Shown one piece after another: positions 52,454 through 62,252 of a DNA stretch of 64,000 nt. The notes under the pieces are model-generated. The model saw only the letters and a program-made list of their open reading frames with translations, was not told where the DNA came from and did not search any database. This DNA comes from Hominimerdicola alba 8 (GTDB lineage Bacteria; Bacillota; Clostridia; Oscillospirales; Ruminococcaceae): the NCBI RefSeq assembly GCF_000178155.2, contig NZ_ADKM02000123.1, forward strand, positions 51,182-115,181. The letters are read 5' to 3'. Numbering within the stretch: the first letter of the stretch is position 1; every line of letters begins with the position of its first letter. Made by a program: the position numbers and the translations under genes.

Positions 52454-52670
52454 GCCGAACAGTGATCGACATATATTTTCATACATGCAATGATAACAAA
52501 TACTAAAATCATTATATTATTAAGTGGTATATATCAAAATTTTAATCCATTCGGCTGTGTACATCACTATTTTTGCCGAAAAATAGTGAATGGACGACTA
52601 AATTGTTTCAGCATGATGACATGAGTGAAATTTTTTACATATTCCACTGAGGTTTGTTCACTAAAAGCAG
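52454..52670. other. Non-coding AT-rich stretch
   Basis: No open frame with a ribosome site. It contains a partial inverted pair around TTCACTATTTTTGCCGAAAAATAGTGAA (split here as TTCACTATTTTT and AAAAATAGTGAA, about 52560-52592), which could be a hairpin ahead of the endoglucanase promoter. Confidence 0.4.
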
Positions 52671-52699
52671 TTGACTTTTGTTTAAAAAAACTGTATACT
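52671..52699 (+). promoter_or_regulatory. Promoter of the GH5 endoglucanase
   Basis: TTGACT (52671-52676) and TATACT (52694-52699), 17-bp spacing. The leader is ~135 nt and holds a CCGCAG/CTGCGG hairpin ending just before the start region. Confidence 0.75.
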
Positions 52700-52843
52700 T
52701 AAACAGGTATCAAATTATTCCATATAATGCTGTTTTTCTGTGACGTGAACGACACTCTCGCGCCGCAGTGAACAAATTGTACGTTTATTCCGCAGTGATC
52801 TCTGCGGAGGACTATCAAATTATTTCGAGAGGGGATATATCCT

Positions 52844-54805
52844 ATGAAGAAGACAATCCAGGGCAGAGTTGTTTCCGCACTGTCTGCTGCTGCGATAGCT
52901 CTGACAGGTATGAGTTCTCTGCCTTCAGCAGTCATCGAAGCATCTGCACTTTCGGGACAGAATGCAAAGGGAATCGTATCACAGATGAGGATCGGCTGGA
53001 ACCTCGGCAATACGCTTGAGTGCAGCAACACCAATCTGCCTGTGACCGCATCACCCAAGAAGTTCGCGACAGCATGGGGACAGCCTGAACCAAACGCAAA
53101 CCAGTTCGAGGCAGTAAAGAAGGCAGGTTTCAACACAGTTCGTATACCTGTGACCTGGTATGAACATCTCCAGTGGAACGACAGCACAAAGAAGTACCAC
53201 GTTGAAGACAACTGGATGAACTATGTCAAGCAGACTGTTGATTATGCGATCGACCGTGACATGTTCGTTATACTGAATATCCATCATGAGGACTTCATAA
53301 ACGTTTCTCAGTTCAATGAGAACACCTATCAGACAGCAGAACTGAAGCTGACCAGCATATGGTCAGAAGTTGCTGAAGAATTTGCAAACTATGACCAGCA
53401 CCTCATTTTTGAGGGCATGAACGAACCTCGTCAGACAGGTAACTCTGCTGTAAGCGAGTGGGGCAACGGTTCGGGCGACAACGGCTATACATGGAATTAC
53501 GTAAACAGACTGAACGCTGCTTTTGTAAACACTGTACGCGGTCAGGGTTCGAGCGCTAACAAAGAGCGTCTGCTGATGCTGCCAGGCTACTGCGCTTCCA
53601 ATGACAGTACAGCTATCTCCAACATAGCTATACCGTCAAATGCAGGCAACGTTGCACTTTCCGTACACGCATACAGCCCTTACTTCTTCACAATGGCTAC
53701 CGACTCCTACGCTAACCACACCTATCCGGGTTCTTCGGGCTGGGGTGCTGATTATTACAGCGAGCTGTACAACATGTTCAATTATCTCGGACAGCTCCAG
53801 GATCAGAAGGGCGTGCCGATAATCATCGGTGAGTTCTCTGCTTCTGACTTCAACAACACCGAATCACGTGCAAAGTGGGCAAAAGACTATCTGTCACTTG
53901 CCAAGTCAAAGGGTATCCCCTGCGTACTGTGGGATAACAACGTAACTGCTGAAAATGCAGGCAACAGCAAGGGCGAGGCTCACGGCTATCTGTACCGCAA
54001 GGGCTGCACCTGGTATCCTAACTCTGAACCTGTTATCAAGGCTATGATGGAAGTTTACGGCATCAACTCCGAAACAGGCGAGTACACTGAGATAGTTGAT
54101 CCTGCATTCGACTGGAACAACGTAAATATAGGTTCTGACTGGGTAGAGCTTTACAAGAATCCTAACGGCTCCACCATTGAAGCATGGAAGAACTTCACAG
54201 TATCAAACTGGAAGAACTATGTAAACAAGGATTACAAGTTCGTACTCGTTTACGATTCCGATCAGGCACCCGAGCTGGTTCTCCAGGACGGCAGCTACGA
54301 CACATGGAACCGCGTAGCTTCCAGCGATGACAGCGATACTCCTTACATAAAGGAATTCTATTATGATGACCTGACAAGCGCTATCGCAAACAGCGGCAAG
54401 ACCATGAACGACATGAACAGCCTCTACATCAGCGCTACCACGAGTTCGCTGACTGCTTACGGTCTGTATGCGGTACCTGTTTCAGGCACTCAGCCCGATC
54501 CTCAGCCTCAGCCACAGGGTCAGACTTATCCTACAATATCCGGTATTGAGTACAACTCTCAGTATCACCAGATCAGATTTAACTGGAATGCAGTAGACAA
54601 CGCTCAGAACTACGGCATCGCTGTATATCTGGCAGGCAAGTGGAGAATCCAGACTCAGACAATACCTGCAAACACTCTGTCTTACACCACTCCTAAGAAT
54701 CTGACACCCAACAAGTCCTACAAGGTTGCTATTGCCGCTAAGGTAAACGGCACTTGGGACGTTGCAAATGCGATCAAGAACGCTGTAATAGTTACAGTTC
54801 CGTAA
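52844..54805 (+). CDS. Secreted GH5 endoglucanase (GH5_4-like) with carbohydrate-binding modules
   Basis: A 653-residue protein. A signal peptide (~33 residues) is followed by a GH5 domain (about 40-400). It begins IVSQMRIGWNLGNTLEC, typical of cellulases of subfamily 4; the acid/base is in FEGMNEPR (about 193) and the nucleophile in IIIGEFSA (about 329). Next is a ~140-residue beta-rich module (about 405-550) that looks like a CBM, then a Pro/Gln linker (QPDPQPQPQGQ). Last is the ~90-residue C-terminal module YPTISGIEYN...AVIVTVP shared with other secreted proteins here. It cuts beta-1,4-glucans outside the cell. Confidence 0.9.
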   Translation: MKKTIQGRVVSALSAAAIALTGMSSLPSAVIEASALSGQNAKGIVSQMRIGWNLGNTLECSNTNLPVTASPKKFATAWGQPEPNANQFEAVKKAGFNTVRIPVTWYEHLQWNDSTKKYHVEDNWMNYVKQTVDYAIDRDMFVILNIHHEDFINVSQFNENTYQTAELKLTSIWSEVAEEFANYDQHLIFEGMNEPRQTGNSAVSEWGNGSGDNGYTWNYVNRLNAAFVNTVRGQGSSANKERLLMLPGYCASNDSTAISNIAIPSNAGNVALSVHAYSPYFFTMATDSYANHTYPGSSGWGADYYSELYNMFNYLGQLQDQKGVPIIIGEFSASDFNNTESRAKWAKDYLSLAKSKGIPCVLWDNNVTAENAGNSKGEAHGYLYRKGCTWYPNSEPVIKAMMEVYGINSETGEYTEIVDPAFDWNNVNIGSDWVELYKNPNGSTIEAWKNFTVSNWKNYVNKDYKFVLVYDSDQAPELVLQDGSYDTWNRVASSDDSDTPYIKEFYYDDLTSAIANSGKTMNDMNSLYISATTSSLTAYGLYAVPVSGTQPDPQPQPQGQTYPTISGIEYNSQYHQIRFNWNAVDNAQNYGIAVYLAGKWRIQTQTIPANTLSYTTPKNLTPNKSYKVAIAAKVNGTWDVANAIKNAVIVTVP

Positions 54806-54814
54806 TCTCGGATA

Positions 54815-54853
54815 CAAAAACACCGACCCTCTTCGGAGAGTCGGTGTTTTTTT
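54815..54853 (+). terminator. Terminator of the endoglucanase
   Basis: AACACCGAC/GTCGGTGTT stem with inner CTTCGG loop, followed by a long T run. Confidence 0.92.
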
Positions 54854-54857
54854 GTAT

Positions 54858-55600
54858 TAAGAAAACCCCCGGCTCTGCCGGGGGTTCCAAAAAGCTTTAG
54901 CTATGGGTAGAAAAAAAGAACCTCCTATGATAAAATAAGAGTAGGTCTGCCAACCGAAACTTAATGATCAAAGGAGGTATCGTCATGACAAGAGACGATA
55001 TTAATAGTTTAGCACATTCCAAGTGGAATTGCAAGTACCATGTGGTATTTGCACCGAAATATCGCCGAATGGTGATATATAACCAAATAAAGACGGATAT
55101 CGGTAAGATACTGAGAAAACTTTGTGAACAGAAGGGTGTGGAAATAATCGAGGCAGAGGCGTGTCCCGACCATATTCATATGCTTCTGTCGATACCGCCT
55201 AAGTATAGTGTTGCACAGATAATGGGTTACTTGAAAGGAAAGAGCAGTCTGATGATATTTGACAGACACGCTAACCTGAAGTATAAGTATGGTAATAGGC
55301 ACTTTTGGTGCAGAGGGTACTATGTTGATACAGTAGGCAAGAATAAGAAGAGGATTCAGGAGTATATCCGTAACCAGTTGCAGGAGGATATTGCGTGCGA
55401 CCAGATGAGTTTGTTTGAGACTGTGGATCCATTTACAGGAGAAAAGTACAAGAAGAAGTAGGAACACACAAAGAACCCCTTAAGGGGTGGCACGGGAATG
55501 AAATGCGGTTGGCAGATCTTTCCCGACCCCTTAAGGGGTAGTGTCCGTAACAAGCCCTTATAGGGCTTAATCAAACCACCGGTTCAACCGGTGGTTTTGA
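54858..55600 (+). mobile_element. IS200/IS605-type insertion sequence (tnpA only)
   Basis: The left end hairpin CCCCCGGC/GCCGGGGG (54866-54884) and right end hairpin AACCACCGG/CCGGTGGTT (55574-55596) flank one Y1 transposase. Two more CCCCTTAAGGGG hairpins lie between the gene and the right end. There is no tnpB. It sits directly behind the endoglucanase terminator. Exact ends are uncertain. Confidence 0.8.
54985..55461 (+). CDS. tnpA: IS200 family transposase TnpA (Y1 HUH)
   Basis: A 158-residue protein. ATG 54985 follows AAGGAGGT. The core is KYHVVFAPKYRRM, the HUH motif PDHIHMLL (about 60), and RGYYVDTVG with the catalytic Tyr probably in IQEYIRNQ. It moves single-stranded IS copies. It appears intact. 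Confidence 0.93.
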   Translation: MTRDDINSLAHSKWNCKYHVVFAPKYRRMVIYNQIKTDIGKILRKLCEQKGVEIIEAEACPDHIHMLLSIPPKYSVAQIMGYLKGKSSLMIFDRHANLKYKYGNRHFWCRGYYVDTVGKNKKRIQEYIRNQLQEDIACDQMSLFETVDPFTGEKYKKK

Positions 55601-55665
55601 TTGTGTGCGCGGCGTGGGAGATAAGGGTGGCTTTGCGGAGCGGGCGGCGTGAGAATATCTGCCGC

Positions 55666-55702
55666 AAAAGATCCCCGCCTTGTATTCTGCAAGGCGGGGA
55701 TC
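55666..55702 (-). terminator. Terminator of the dockerin esterase
   Basis: GATCCCCGCCTTG/CAAGGCGGGGATC stem. On the minus strand it is followed by TTTT. Confidence 0.85.
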
Positions 55703-55711
55703 ATCATATTA

Positions 55712-58700
55712 TTACTTTACGTAGTTTGAAAGACCGTTGATGTTTGCAGACTTTATAGCGTTTGCGATAACGCCTGCTACTACCTTTGCGCCTTCCTCAT
55801 TGAAGTGGGTCATATCCTTGAAATCACCGAAGGTATAGCCCATGTGGTAGGAACGTGCTTTGTCGTAGCCCACTGAATTGTAGTGGTTCACCAGTGCCGC
55901 ATTAGCATCTACAAAAGGTACGCTGTACTTTGCAGACAGCTGTTTGAGCGCGTTGGTGTAATTGGTGTAGTTTGCAACGAACTTTCCGCCTGAATAGGAA
56001 TTGCCGTTGAGTGTGCAGGACATAAGTACGGGTGTAACGCCCTTAGCCTTGCAGTCGTTGATGAAGATGGTCATGTAGTATTCGTAAGAACCTGTTGTTG
56101 GGTTGTTTACGTCGCCGCATACAGGAGCGTATCTGTCGGCGTTAGATGCGCCTGCATCGTTTATGGCGAACTGTATGATAACAAAGTCGCCTGCCTTCAT
56201 CGAATCAACTATGCCCTGCCATCTGCCTTCATCGTAAGCCTTCTTGCTGGAACGTCCTGCCATTGACCTGTTGTCAACAGGCAGACCGCCGTTCAGGTAA
56301 TCGGTGAGGTAGTAGCCCCAGCCCTGTATAGGACCGCCGTTCTGGGACTGCTTGCTTGCGTTGTAGTACATTGTGGTAGAGTCACCCAGCAGGAACAGTG
56401 TGGGGTCACTGCTGATGGGGCCGCTTGGGTTCGATGCGTTGGGGTCATAAGTTTCTGCGATGGGTTCATCAGTCAGTGCAATTGTGATGTAGTCCAGATT
56501 GGGACAGCCCTCGTCCACTGCGGACTCCAGCTTTATGGTGTTTTTGCCTGCCTTAAGAGGAAGCACGATGCCCATTTCATTCCATGTGTCCCAGTCAGCT
56601 GTACCCGGGAAAGACTGCTGCCAGTAGGTGCTTGTGTTGCCGTTTACGTAAACAAAGCCCTTGCGGTCAACGGTCGAACCGTTGGCGTATCTGATATGGG
56701 TCATGTAGTTGCCCGCTTTTTCAGCGTTTACGGTGAATGTTATGCTGCTGCCCTTTACATTTTCTAGGTTTACAAAGCCAACATTCTGTGAAGCGCCCAT
56801 CGAAGCATCAGTTTTGGTGAAGCCTTCGTGGTTGGATTCAGCTGCGCCCTGATCCCATGTCTGGTCTACTGCGAAGTAGTAATTTGCCCACGGGTCAGCA
56901 GGAACGACACTGACATCAGAAGCGGGGAGCTGTGCCAGACCTGCGGAGTACATCTGTATCAGGCTTGCATCTGCCTCAGTCACCTGACCATCAGGCACGC
57001 CCTGTACAGAACCGCTGACATCTGCATTTAGTATGCCCTGTGCCGACAGAGGATAATTGTAAGGCTGCGAAAGATATCTGAATATCGCCGCCGCATCGTT
57101 GATATCAACTATACCGTCGGTGTTGGCATCGCCTCTGAAAGCGGTAGGAGCGACCTCAGGCTCAGGTTCGGGCTGTGAAACAGGCCACTGAACTTCTTCT
57201 ATTACCCAGTGCTGGCAGGGGTGACCGTTTACCTCCCACTGCTGAACGTTAGCGCCCCAGCTAGTGTCTGCACTTGCGACCTCGATAGCACCCGCATCAC
57301 CTGAGCAGCGGGATATCATGGTGTAGCTGCCATCGCTGTTCTTAAAGAAGCGGAACCACTGTGCATTGGAGTTGGTATTGGTATTCAGCGCTATATTTGC
57401 GCCCGAATCCTTGCTGGCGTTGGTAACATCAAGCAGGTAGGTGCTTCCGTCACCCAGATAAGACCATATCTCATAGTAGTTATAGCCCTTGTGTTTCAGC
57501 CGCCAAACGTTCCAGTCACCGACCGTGTCGCCGCCCCACTGCTGAACATTTGCGCCTGCCTGTGCAGCGCCGTCCTTTACTTCAAGGTAAAGACCGCTGT
57601 TGACATTCTTGAAGCGGTACGCCTTTGTGGTGTCCATAGTTTCAGGCTCTTTGCCTATCTTGACAAGACCGTTCATCAGTTCAGCAATCTTCTGTGCGCC
57701 CAGCTTGCTCTGGTGGAGGTCATCGCCGCTGGCGTAGTAGGACTCCATACCGTCATAGCCCACCGAAAGACCGAAGTTCTGCCATTCAGTGAAAAGGTCT
57801 GCCACCTGAACACCCTCAGCCGCGCCTATCTTGTCAAGGTCGCCGCCGAACCAGCGTCCTGTCAGCAGGGGGCTTCTCTGCAAGTCACTTCTTCTGCCCT
57901 GCTGTTTTACGAGAATGACCTCCATGCCCTTTTTCTTGGCTTCCTGCACCATGTAGGTGACGCTCTCGATGTATTTTTCCTCAGTGGTGTATGCCTTGTT
58001 GGTATCGTTGATGCCGATGGAGATTATGTAGTAATCACCGCTCTTGCCGTAAGCCTGTATAGCATCGAACTGACCTGCGCTGAGGAAGCCCTCAGCATAC
58101 TGACCGCTGGCAGCCATATTTCTTACGATGTAGCCTGCATCTTTAACGTAGTCACCGAAGAACTGACCCCAGCCGTGCTGACTGGTGTCAGCCACATTAT
58201 AATAGTTTGCTACAGTCGAGTCACCGCATATCCATACGGTGGGGTTCGTGGTGGCTGTGGTGTTGAGCTGGGTTATCTCCAGCGCACTCATGGTGAAAGC
58301 ATAGCCCGCTTTGCCCTCACACGCCATGATATTCAGCTGACCGTCAGTGACGGGTATCTGGAAAGTATCATAGGCGTTGTTGCCTGTGAGGTTGATGAGC
58401 TGGAGCATGTTTTCGGCACGCACCGAAGTTCTGTTGGTGTTGCCCAGCGTGACCTTGACCTCATACAGACCGTTTGGCAGGTCAACATTGAATGTGTTGC
58501 CGAGAGCAGTGCTTTTGAACTGCACCGCATCGCTCAACGCACCCGAACCTGCCGCGCTGACATTCGCCATATTGCTTGTCTGCGCGAAGCCGTAGCCCTT
58601 TGAGGAACTGTAGACGTCAGATGCGGAAACACCTGTATAGCCGCTTGCAGTTCCGTTTCCGCCGAAGTCGAACTTCCAGTTCGCAGTGGCAGCTTCGGCT

Positions 58701-58798
58701 TTCAGTGTTGGTGTGTGTGCGGAATGACCTAAGCCTGCGGCACATGAAAGTGCCAGCGCCGCAGAGGTCAGACCGCTCAGCAGTTTTTTCAGTTTCAT
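55712..58798 (-). CDS. Modular secreted esterase CE12-CBM13-dockerin-CBM35-CE12
   Basis: A 1028-residue protein with GGAGGA before the ATG. Modules in order: signal peptide; beta-sandwich plus CE12/SGNH esterase (about 40-385; WICGDSTV, GINDTNK, GDDLHQ); ricin-type CBM13 (about 390-545; VQQWGGD and VQQWEVN repeats); type I-like dockerin (about 565-635; GDANTDGIVDINDAAAIFRYL and DGQVTEADASLIQMY); CBM35-like module (about 650-780); second CE12 (about 795-1028; LLGDSTTMYY, AINDAG, DMTHFNEEG). CE12 enzymes remove acetyl groups from pectin (rhamnogalacturonan) or xylan. The dockerin would attach it to a cohesin scaffold; no cohesin gene is in this window. I recall the same module order from ruminococcal cellulosome genes. 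Confidence 0.9.
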   Translation of the reverse strand: MKLKKLLSGLTSAALALSCAAGLGHSAHTPTLKAEAATANWKFDFGGNGTASGYTGVSASDVYSSSKGYGFAQTSNMANVSAAGSGALSDAVQFKSTALGNTFNVDLPNGLYEVKVTLGNTNRTSVRAENMLQLINLTGNNAYDTFQIPVTDGQLNIMACEGKAGYAFTMSALEITQLNTTATTNPTVWICGDSTVANYYNVADTSQHGWGQFFGDYVKDAGYIVRNMAASGQYAEGFLSAGQFDAIQAYGKSGDYYIISIGINDTNKAYTTEEKYIESVTYMVQEAKKKGMEVILVKQQGRRSDLQRSPLLTGRWFGGDLDKIGAAEGVQVADLFTEWQNFGLSVGYDGMESYYASGDDLHQSKLGAQKIAELMNGLVKIGKEPETMDTTKAYRFKNVNSGLYLEVKDGAAQAGANVQQWGGDTVGDWNVWRLKHKGYNYYEIWSYLGDGSTYLLDVTNASKDSGANIALNTNTNSNAQWFRFFKNSDGSYTMISRCSGDAGAIEVASADTSWGANVQQWEVNGHPCQHWVIEEVQWPVSQPEPEPEVAPTAFRGDANTDGIVDINDAAAIFRYLSQPYNYPLSAQGILNADVSGSVQGVPDGQVTEADASLIQMYSAGLAQLPASDVSVVPADPWANYYFAVDQTWDQGAAESNHEGFTKTDASMGASQNVGFVNLENVKGSSITFTVNAEKAGNYMTHIRYANGSTVDRKGFVYVNGNTSTYWQQSFPGTADWDTWNEMGIVLPLKAGKNTIKLESAVDEGCPNLDYITIALTDEPIAETYDPNASNPSGPISSDPTLFLLGDSTTMYYNASKQSQNGGPIQGWGYYLTDYLNGGLPVDNRSMAGRSSKKAYDEGRWQGIVDSMKAGDFVIIQFAINDAGASNADRYAPVCGDVNNPTTGSYEYYMTIFINDCKAKGVTPVLMSCTLNGNSYSGGKFVANYTNYTNALKQLSAKYSVPFVDANAALVNHYNSVGYDKARSYHMGYTFGDFKDMTHFNEEGAKVVAGVIANAIKSANINGLSNYVK

Positions 58799-58845
58799 TC
58801 TGATTCCTCCTGATCGTAATAGAATACCGATATTTAGCTTTTTTA

Positions 58846-58874
58846 ATTATATCACAGCAAATTAACAAAGTCAA
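58846..58874 (-). promoter_or_regulatory. Promoter of the dockerin esterase
   Basis: Minus strand TTGACT (58874-58869) and TATAAT (58851-58846), 17-bp spacing. Confidence 0.8.
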
Positions 58875-58987
58875 TAGGATGTCATGTAAAATTTTGTAAC
58901 AAATCAATGAAACTTTGCAATAAAGATAACTTAATTTATGCACTATTTTCGATGCAGTTTTCGGCAAGGTGCGCCGCTTAAGAAAAG

Positions 58988-59030
58988 AAACAAGACCATC
59001 AGCTGTATATCAATGCTGACGGTCTTGTTA
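58988..59030 (-). terminator. Terminator of the CE12 single-domain esterase
   Basis: AACAAGACC/GGTCTTGTT outer stem with an inner TCAGC/GCTGA stem. Confidence 0.75.
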
Positions 59031-59045
59031 TTATGTCTGAAACGC

Positions 59046-61565
59046 TCAGTCTTCTATCAGTCTTTCGGAAATTTTCAGACCCAGTGTTTTTGTTTCATCG
59101 GCAACGATGTCAGCTATGACTTCACTGCCTTTTACGCTGAGATGGGAGTTGTCTACGATCGTCCTTGTCTGCTCGGTGAAAGCATGCAGCTCTGCGGTAG
59201 CATCGCCGCCGTACTGACTGTAAAGGTTGTTATACAGCAGTGTGGTCTTGGTAGTCAGGTCTATAACGGGGATATTATATTTTTTGCCCAGTTCGATCAT
59301 AGCTTCTGAATACTTTTCATGTTCCAGATATCTGGGCATACCGTTTGAGTAGCGTCTTAACATCGGTGTTACCAGAACAGGAACAGCACCATTCTCCTGC
59401 GCGACTATGATATACTTGTTCAGCAGCATCCACTCAAAGGAATACTGACCATCAGCATTTTTTCCTTCCTCGTCAAGGGTCGAGGGGTCAAGCTGAGGGT
59501 ATGTTACAAGGTTGGGTTCGCCTGTTTTTTCGTCGTTGTGACCGAACTGAATAAACAGGTAATCGCCTTTTCCGATGGAGCTGCACAATGTATTGTACTC
59601 TTTGTCATTCAGAAAACTGCGGGAGCTTCTGCCTGCTCTTGCGAGGTTTATGACAGTCACATCGCTGTACTGTTCTGCCAGTTTCATACCCCAGCCGCAG
59701 CAGTCTTTTGTTGTGATGGATTCTTCCGTATAATCGCATACGGTGGAATCACCTACAACATATACCTTGCCAGAAAAATCAAAGTCTGCATCTTCATAAA
59801 CAGGTGTCACCTCTGCATTTTGTGGCTTTACAGTGATTTTGAATGCCCTTCCGCTCAGTTCATTCGTATCCCACTTGCCATTGCGCTTTGCACATATGAC
59901 GATCTTATAGGTCTGACCTTCTTTGAGTTTTGGTGAAGTGTAGTAGGTCGTCCCTGCGGGGATATCCTGAGCAATGACCTTCCACTTGCCTGACAGATAA
60001 ACTGCTATGCCGTACTGCTGAGCGTCCGGGACTTCGCACCAGTTCACCCTGAACTGAGGGGATACCTCGCTGTATTCAACAGATGTTATGACGGGGTATT
60101 CGGGCGCTGACACTTCAGTGTTTATCGTTACAGCGTTGGAGAAGTCCATCATCCATTTTCCGCCTAACTTTGTGACGATAGCTAAGGTATGTTCTTTGTC
60201 GTTGGTAAGTCCGTACATAACGAACGAGGTTTCCTCGTGTTCTGCCATTAGCTGCCATTTGCCGTCTGAATATAATGCTATACCGTACATTTCTGCATCA
60301 GCGACCTCTGTCCAGTCCAGCTTCACAGCATTACCTTTTATTGTATAGTTCAGTGTCGGCGCGGTGTATTCCAACTTCGGGATAGTTACATGTTTTCTGC
60401 TGAGTTCAGCACCGCATTTTTCGCAGTAAATGACTTCGTCCTGACTGCCGTTTTCAAAGTAAGTGGGTGCTGTATAGTTCTCAATGACCGCACTGCCCGC
60501 AGAATGACCTGCGGCAACTATAGTTTCAGCTTTTTTGAGTTCTGTTTCGCCATTTTCATCAGCAAAATACCAGTCATTCGCCGCATCATACCAGTAGCCG
60601 ATATTGCCTGCTTCGGTACAGGTCGGTGCTTTGGGTCCAACGTAGGTCAATTCAAGTACAGGCAGAGAAAAACTTCTGGTGTAGAGGTAGGTCTTGCCGT
60701 TAAACAGGACTTTTGCGGTATAAGTTATAGTTCCTTTTCTGGTGGTGGTCGGTTTCTGGGTGATCTTTGAAGTGACATCAGCATCTATCTTCACAGTATC
60801 TTTGCATTCCTTGCAAACTAACTCAACGCTGGCAGTCAGATCATCGTTCCATGTCCACTTTGTCGAGCCGTAGCTGTGCCCCTTAGCATCAATTACCCAT
60901 GAATTTTCGGCTATCTCGGTGTAAATGCCGTTTTCGAGCGTATAGTACTTTCCGTCCGAACCTGTGTAATATTCGCTGTTGCCTGCTTCGGTGCAGGTCG
61001 GGGCTTTGGCTTCGGTCTTTGTGTAGGTCACAGCGGGCTGAGTTTTATCACTGCCCCATATGTACACACGGTCGAGTCTGGCGATAAACTGCTCCATCGA
61101 AGCTGTCCACACATCTTCACTTACAGAAGCCCATGCAAAGTCATTGCCGCCGATGTAACGGTCGTTGAAATGTTCGGAATCAAGAACTGCATAACACGAA
61201 CGGTCTTTGTACCTGAAAAAGAAGTCACGGCAGCCGTAGTATGTGGGGGCTGCGGTCTTAAAAGCAGCGACGTTTGCAGCGAGCCATGTTTTGGCATCAT
61301 CGGGGGATATCTCGGCTGTTTTACCCAAAATATCCTTTACGGAAGTTATTTTGATGAAGCCGTTATCGTCCTGTGATACTTCGGCTTTTTTCATATACGC
61401 GCTGAGTTTTTGAGTGGTGCTGCCATCAGCCTGATCTGCACTTGCTGTTATGGCGGTACCGAACGCCGCATTTTCACCGAGATCTGCGGCGGCTGTGCCT
61501 GCTGTCAGCAAAAGTGCCATCATTCCCGCAATGATCCTTTTCGAGTAGATCTTTGTATTTTCCAT
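59046..61565 (-). CDS. Secreted CE12-type esterase with repeated C-terminal-type modules
   Basis: An 839-residue protein. A signal peptide (~40 residues) is followed by an unrecognised domain (to about 180). Two KAPTCTEAGN segments and CKECKD/CEKCGA pairs follow, of the kind found in bacterial repeat modules. Two ~90-residue fibronectin-III-like modules (about 405-590) belong to the shared family. The SGNH/CE12 esterase is at the C-terminus (about 595-839; VVGDSTVCDY, AGRSSRSF, QFGHND, DNSHLS). Unusually the catalytic module is last. There is no dockerin, so it would be held to cells or fibre by the shared modules. Deacetylation of pectin or xylan is inferred. Confidence 0.85.
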   Translation of the reverse strand: MENTKIYSKRIIAGMMALLLTAGTAAADLGENAAFGTAITASADQADGSTTQKLSAYMKKAEVSQDDNGFIKITSVKDILGKTAEISPDDAKTWLAANVAAFKTAAPTYYGCRDFFFRYKDRSCYAVLDSEHFNDRYIGGNDFAWASVSEDVWTASMEQFIARLDRVYIWGSDKTQPAVTYTKTEAKAPTCTEAGNSEYYTGSDGKYYTLENGIYTEIAENSWVIDAKGHSYGSTKWTWNDDLTASVELVCKECKDTVKIDADVTSKITQKPTTTRKGTITYTAKVLFNGKTYLYTRSFSLPVLELTYVGPKAPTCTEAGNIGYWYDAANDWYFADENGETELKKAETIVAAGHSAGSAVIENYTAPTYFENGSQDEVIYCEKCGAELSRKHVTIPKLEYTAPTLNYTIKGNAVKLDWTEVADAEMYGIALYSDGKWQLMAEHEETSFVMYGLTNDKEHTLAIVTKLGGKWMMDFSNAVTINTEVSAPEYPVITSVEYSEVSPQFRVNWCEVPDAQQYGIAVYLSGKWKVIAQDIPAGTTYYTSPKLKEGQTYKIVICAKRNGKWDTNELSGRAFKITVKPQNAEVTPVYEDADFDFSGKVYVVGDSTVCDYTEESITTKDCCGWGMKLAEQYSDVTVINLARAGRSSRSFLNDKEYNTLCSSIGKGDYLFIQFGHNDEKTGEPNLVTYPQLDPSTLDEEGKNADGQYSFEWMLLNKYIIVAQENGAVPVLVTPMLRRYSNGMPRYLEHEKYSEAMIELGKKYNIPVIDLTTKTTLLYNNLYSQYGGDATAELHAFTEQTRTIVDNSHLSVKGSEVIADIVADETKTLGLKISERLIED

Positions 61566-61616
61566 ATATTCTTCATCTTTCCTTTCCTGCCTGCCGACCG
61601 TACTATGAATTTATAA

Positions 61617-61710
61617 CGATTATCCCGCTGACACATCACAAAAGCAGAGGTTTTACAGAGCTTAAGACGGTTAACGCATTTTTAACCGATGTGCTAAAGG
61701 GATAGTCATA
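61617..61710 (-). repeat. TATCCC-ended element, short copy
   Basis: About 94 bp with imperfect inverted ends TATCCCGCTGACACA and (inverted) TATCCCTTTAGCACA. It lies 51 bases upstream of the CE12 esterase start. Its orientation relative to that gene is the same as that of the window-edge copy relative to the CE2-like gene. Confidence 0.65.
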
Positions 61711-62079
61711 AAAATTATGTTCATCGCAGAAAGCATTTTAAATTTTAAGCAGATCGTTAATGAAATGAACGTAATTAATATTAATCAAATATAAATATCG
61801 GCAGTACAAGCAGTTTTAACAGACTATACCGCACGAGGGAGCGCAGTCAGCCTTTAAATCGTTTTCATATCTCGAGTTGATTATATCATATCTAACTATT
61901 CAATGTCAATGACATAGACGGATATTCGGAAAATTTAACTTTACGATGTTTTTATATAAAGCATCAAATTAATGTTATATACAAACAGCAAAGTGAAGCG
62001 GTATCTGAATTATGCGAGCGGGTGACGCGGAATTGATCTGTTTTCTTTTCTCCTGCCTTATAGTATCCGCTGAAATATG
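61711..62079. other. Non-coding AT-rich intergenic stretch
   Basis: Lies between the divergent esterase and BspA-like genes. No open frame with a ribosome site is seen. It must hold the esterase promoter if that is not inside the repeat element, but no clear -35/-10 pair was identified. Confidence 0.45.
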
Positions 62080-62108
62080 TTGACTTTTTGCACTGTTTAT
62101 GATACTAT
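62080..62108 (+). promoter_or_regulatory. Promoter of the BspA-like gene
   Basis: TTGACT (62080-62085) and TACTAT (62103-62108), 17-bp spacing. The MITE-like element starts 4 bp after the -10, so transcription would begin inside it. A second -10-like TATAAT is created at its right end (62198-62203). Confidence 0.55.
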
Positions 62109-62111
62109 ATT

Positions 62112-62201
62112 TATAGCAATCCGCCTTAAAATTCAGACAAAATCCATAGATCCGAGCTTTTGCGACTGGATTTTGTGAATTTAAATAGTTGGATTGCTAT
62201 A
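62112..62201. repeat. TATAGCAATCC-ended MITE-like element, copy 2
   Basis: 90 bp with perfect 11-bp inverted ends TATAGCAATCC/GGATTGCTATA. It is the reverse complement of the 50404-50506 copy apart from ~13 missing central bases. It occupies the 5' leader of the BspA-like gene. Confidence 0.8.
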
Positions 62202-62252
62202 ATAGATATTGGCAGATCACCATATTCAATTAAAATTCAGGAGGACAAAAAA

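Noticed and set aside
57491..58603. Plus-strand 370-codon frame opposite the dockerin esterase
   Set aside because: It is antisense to a well-supported modular enzyme and has no recognisable motif or start signal.
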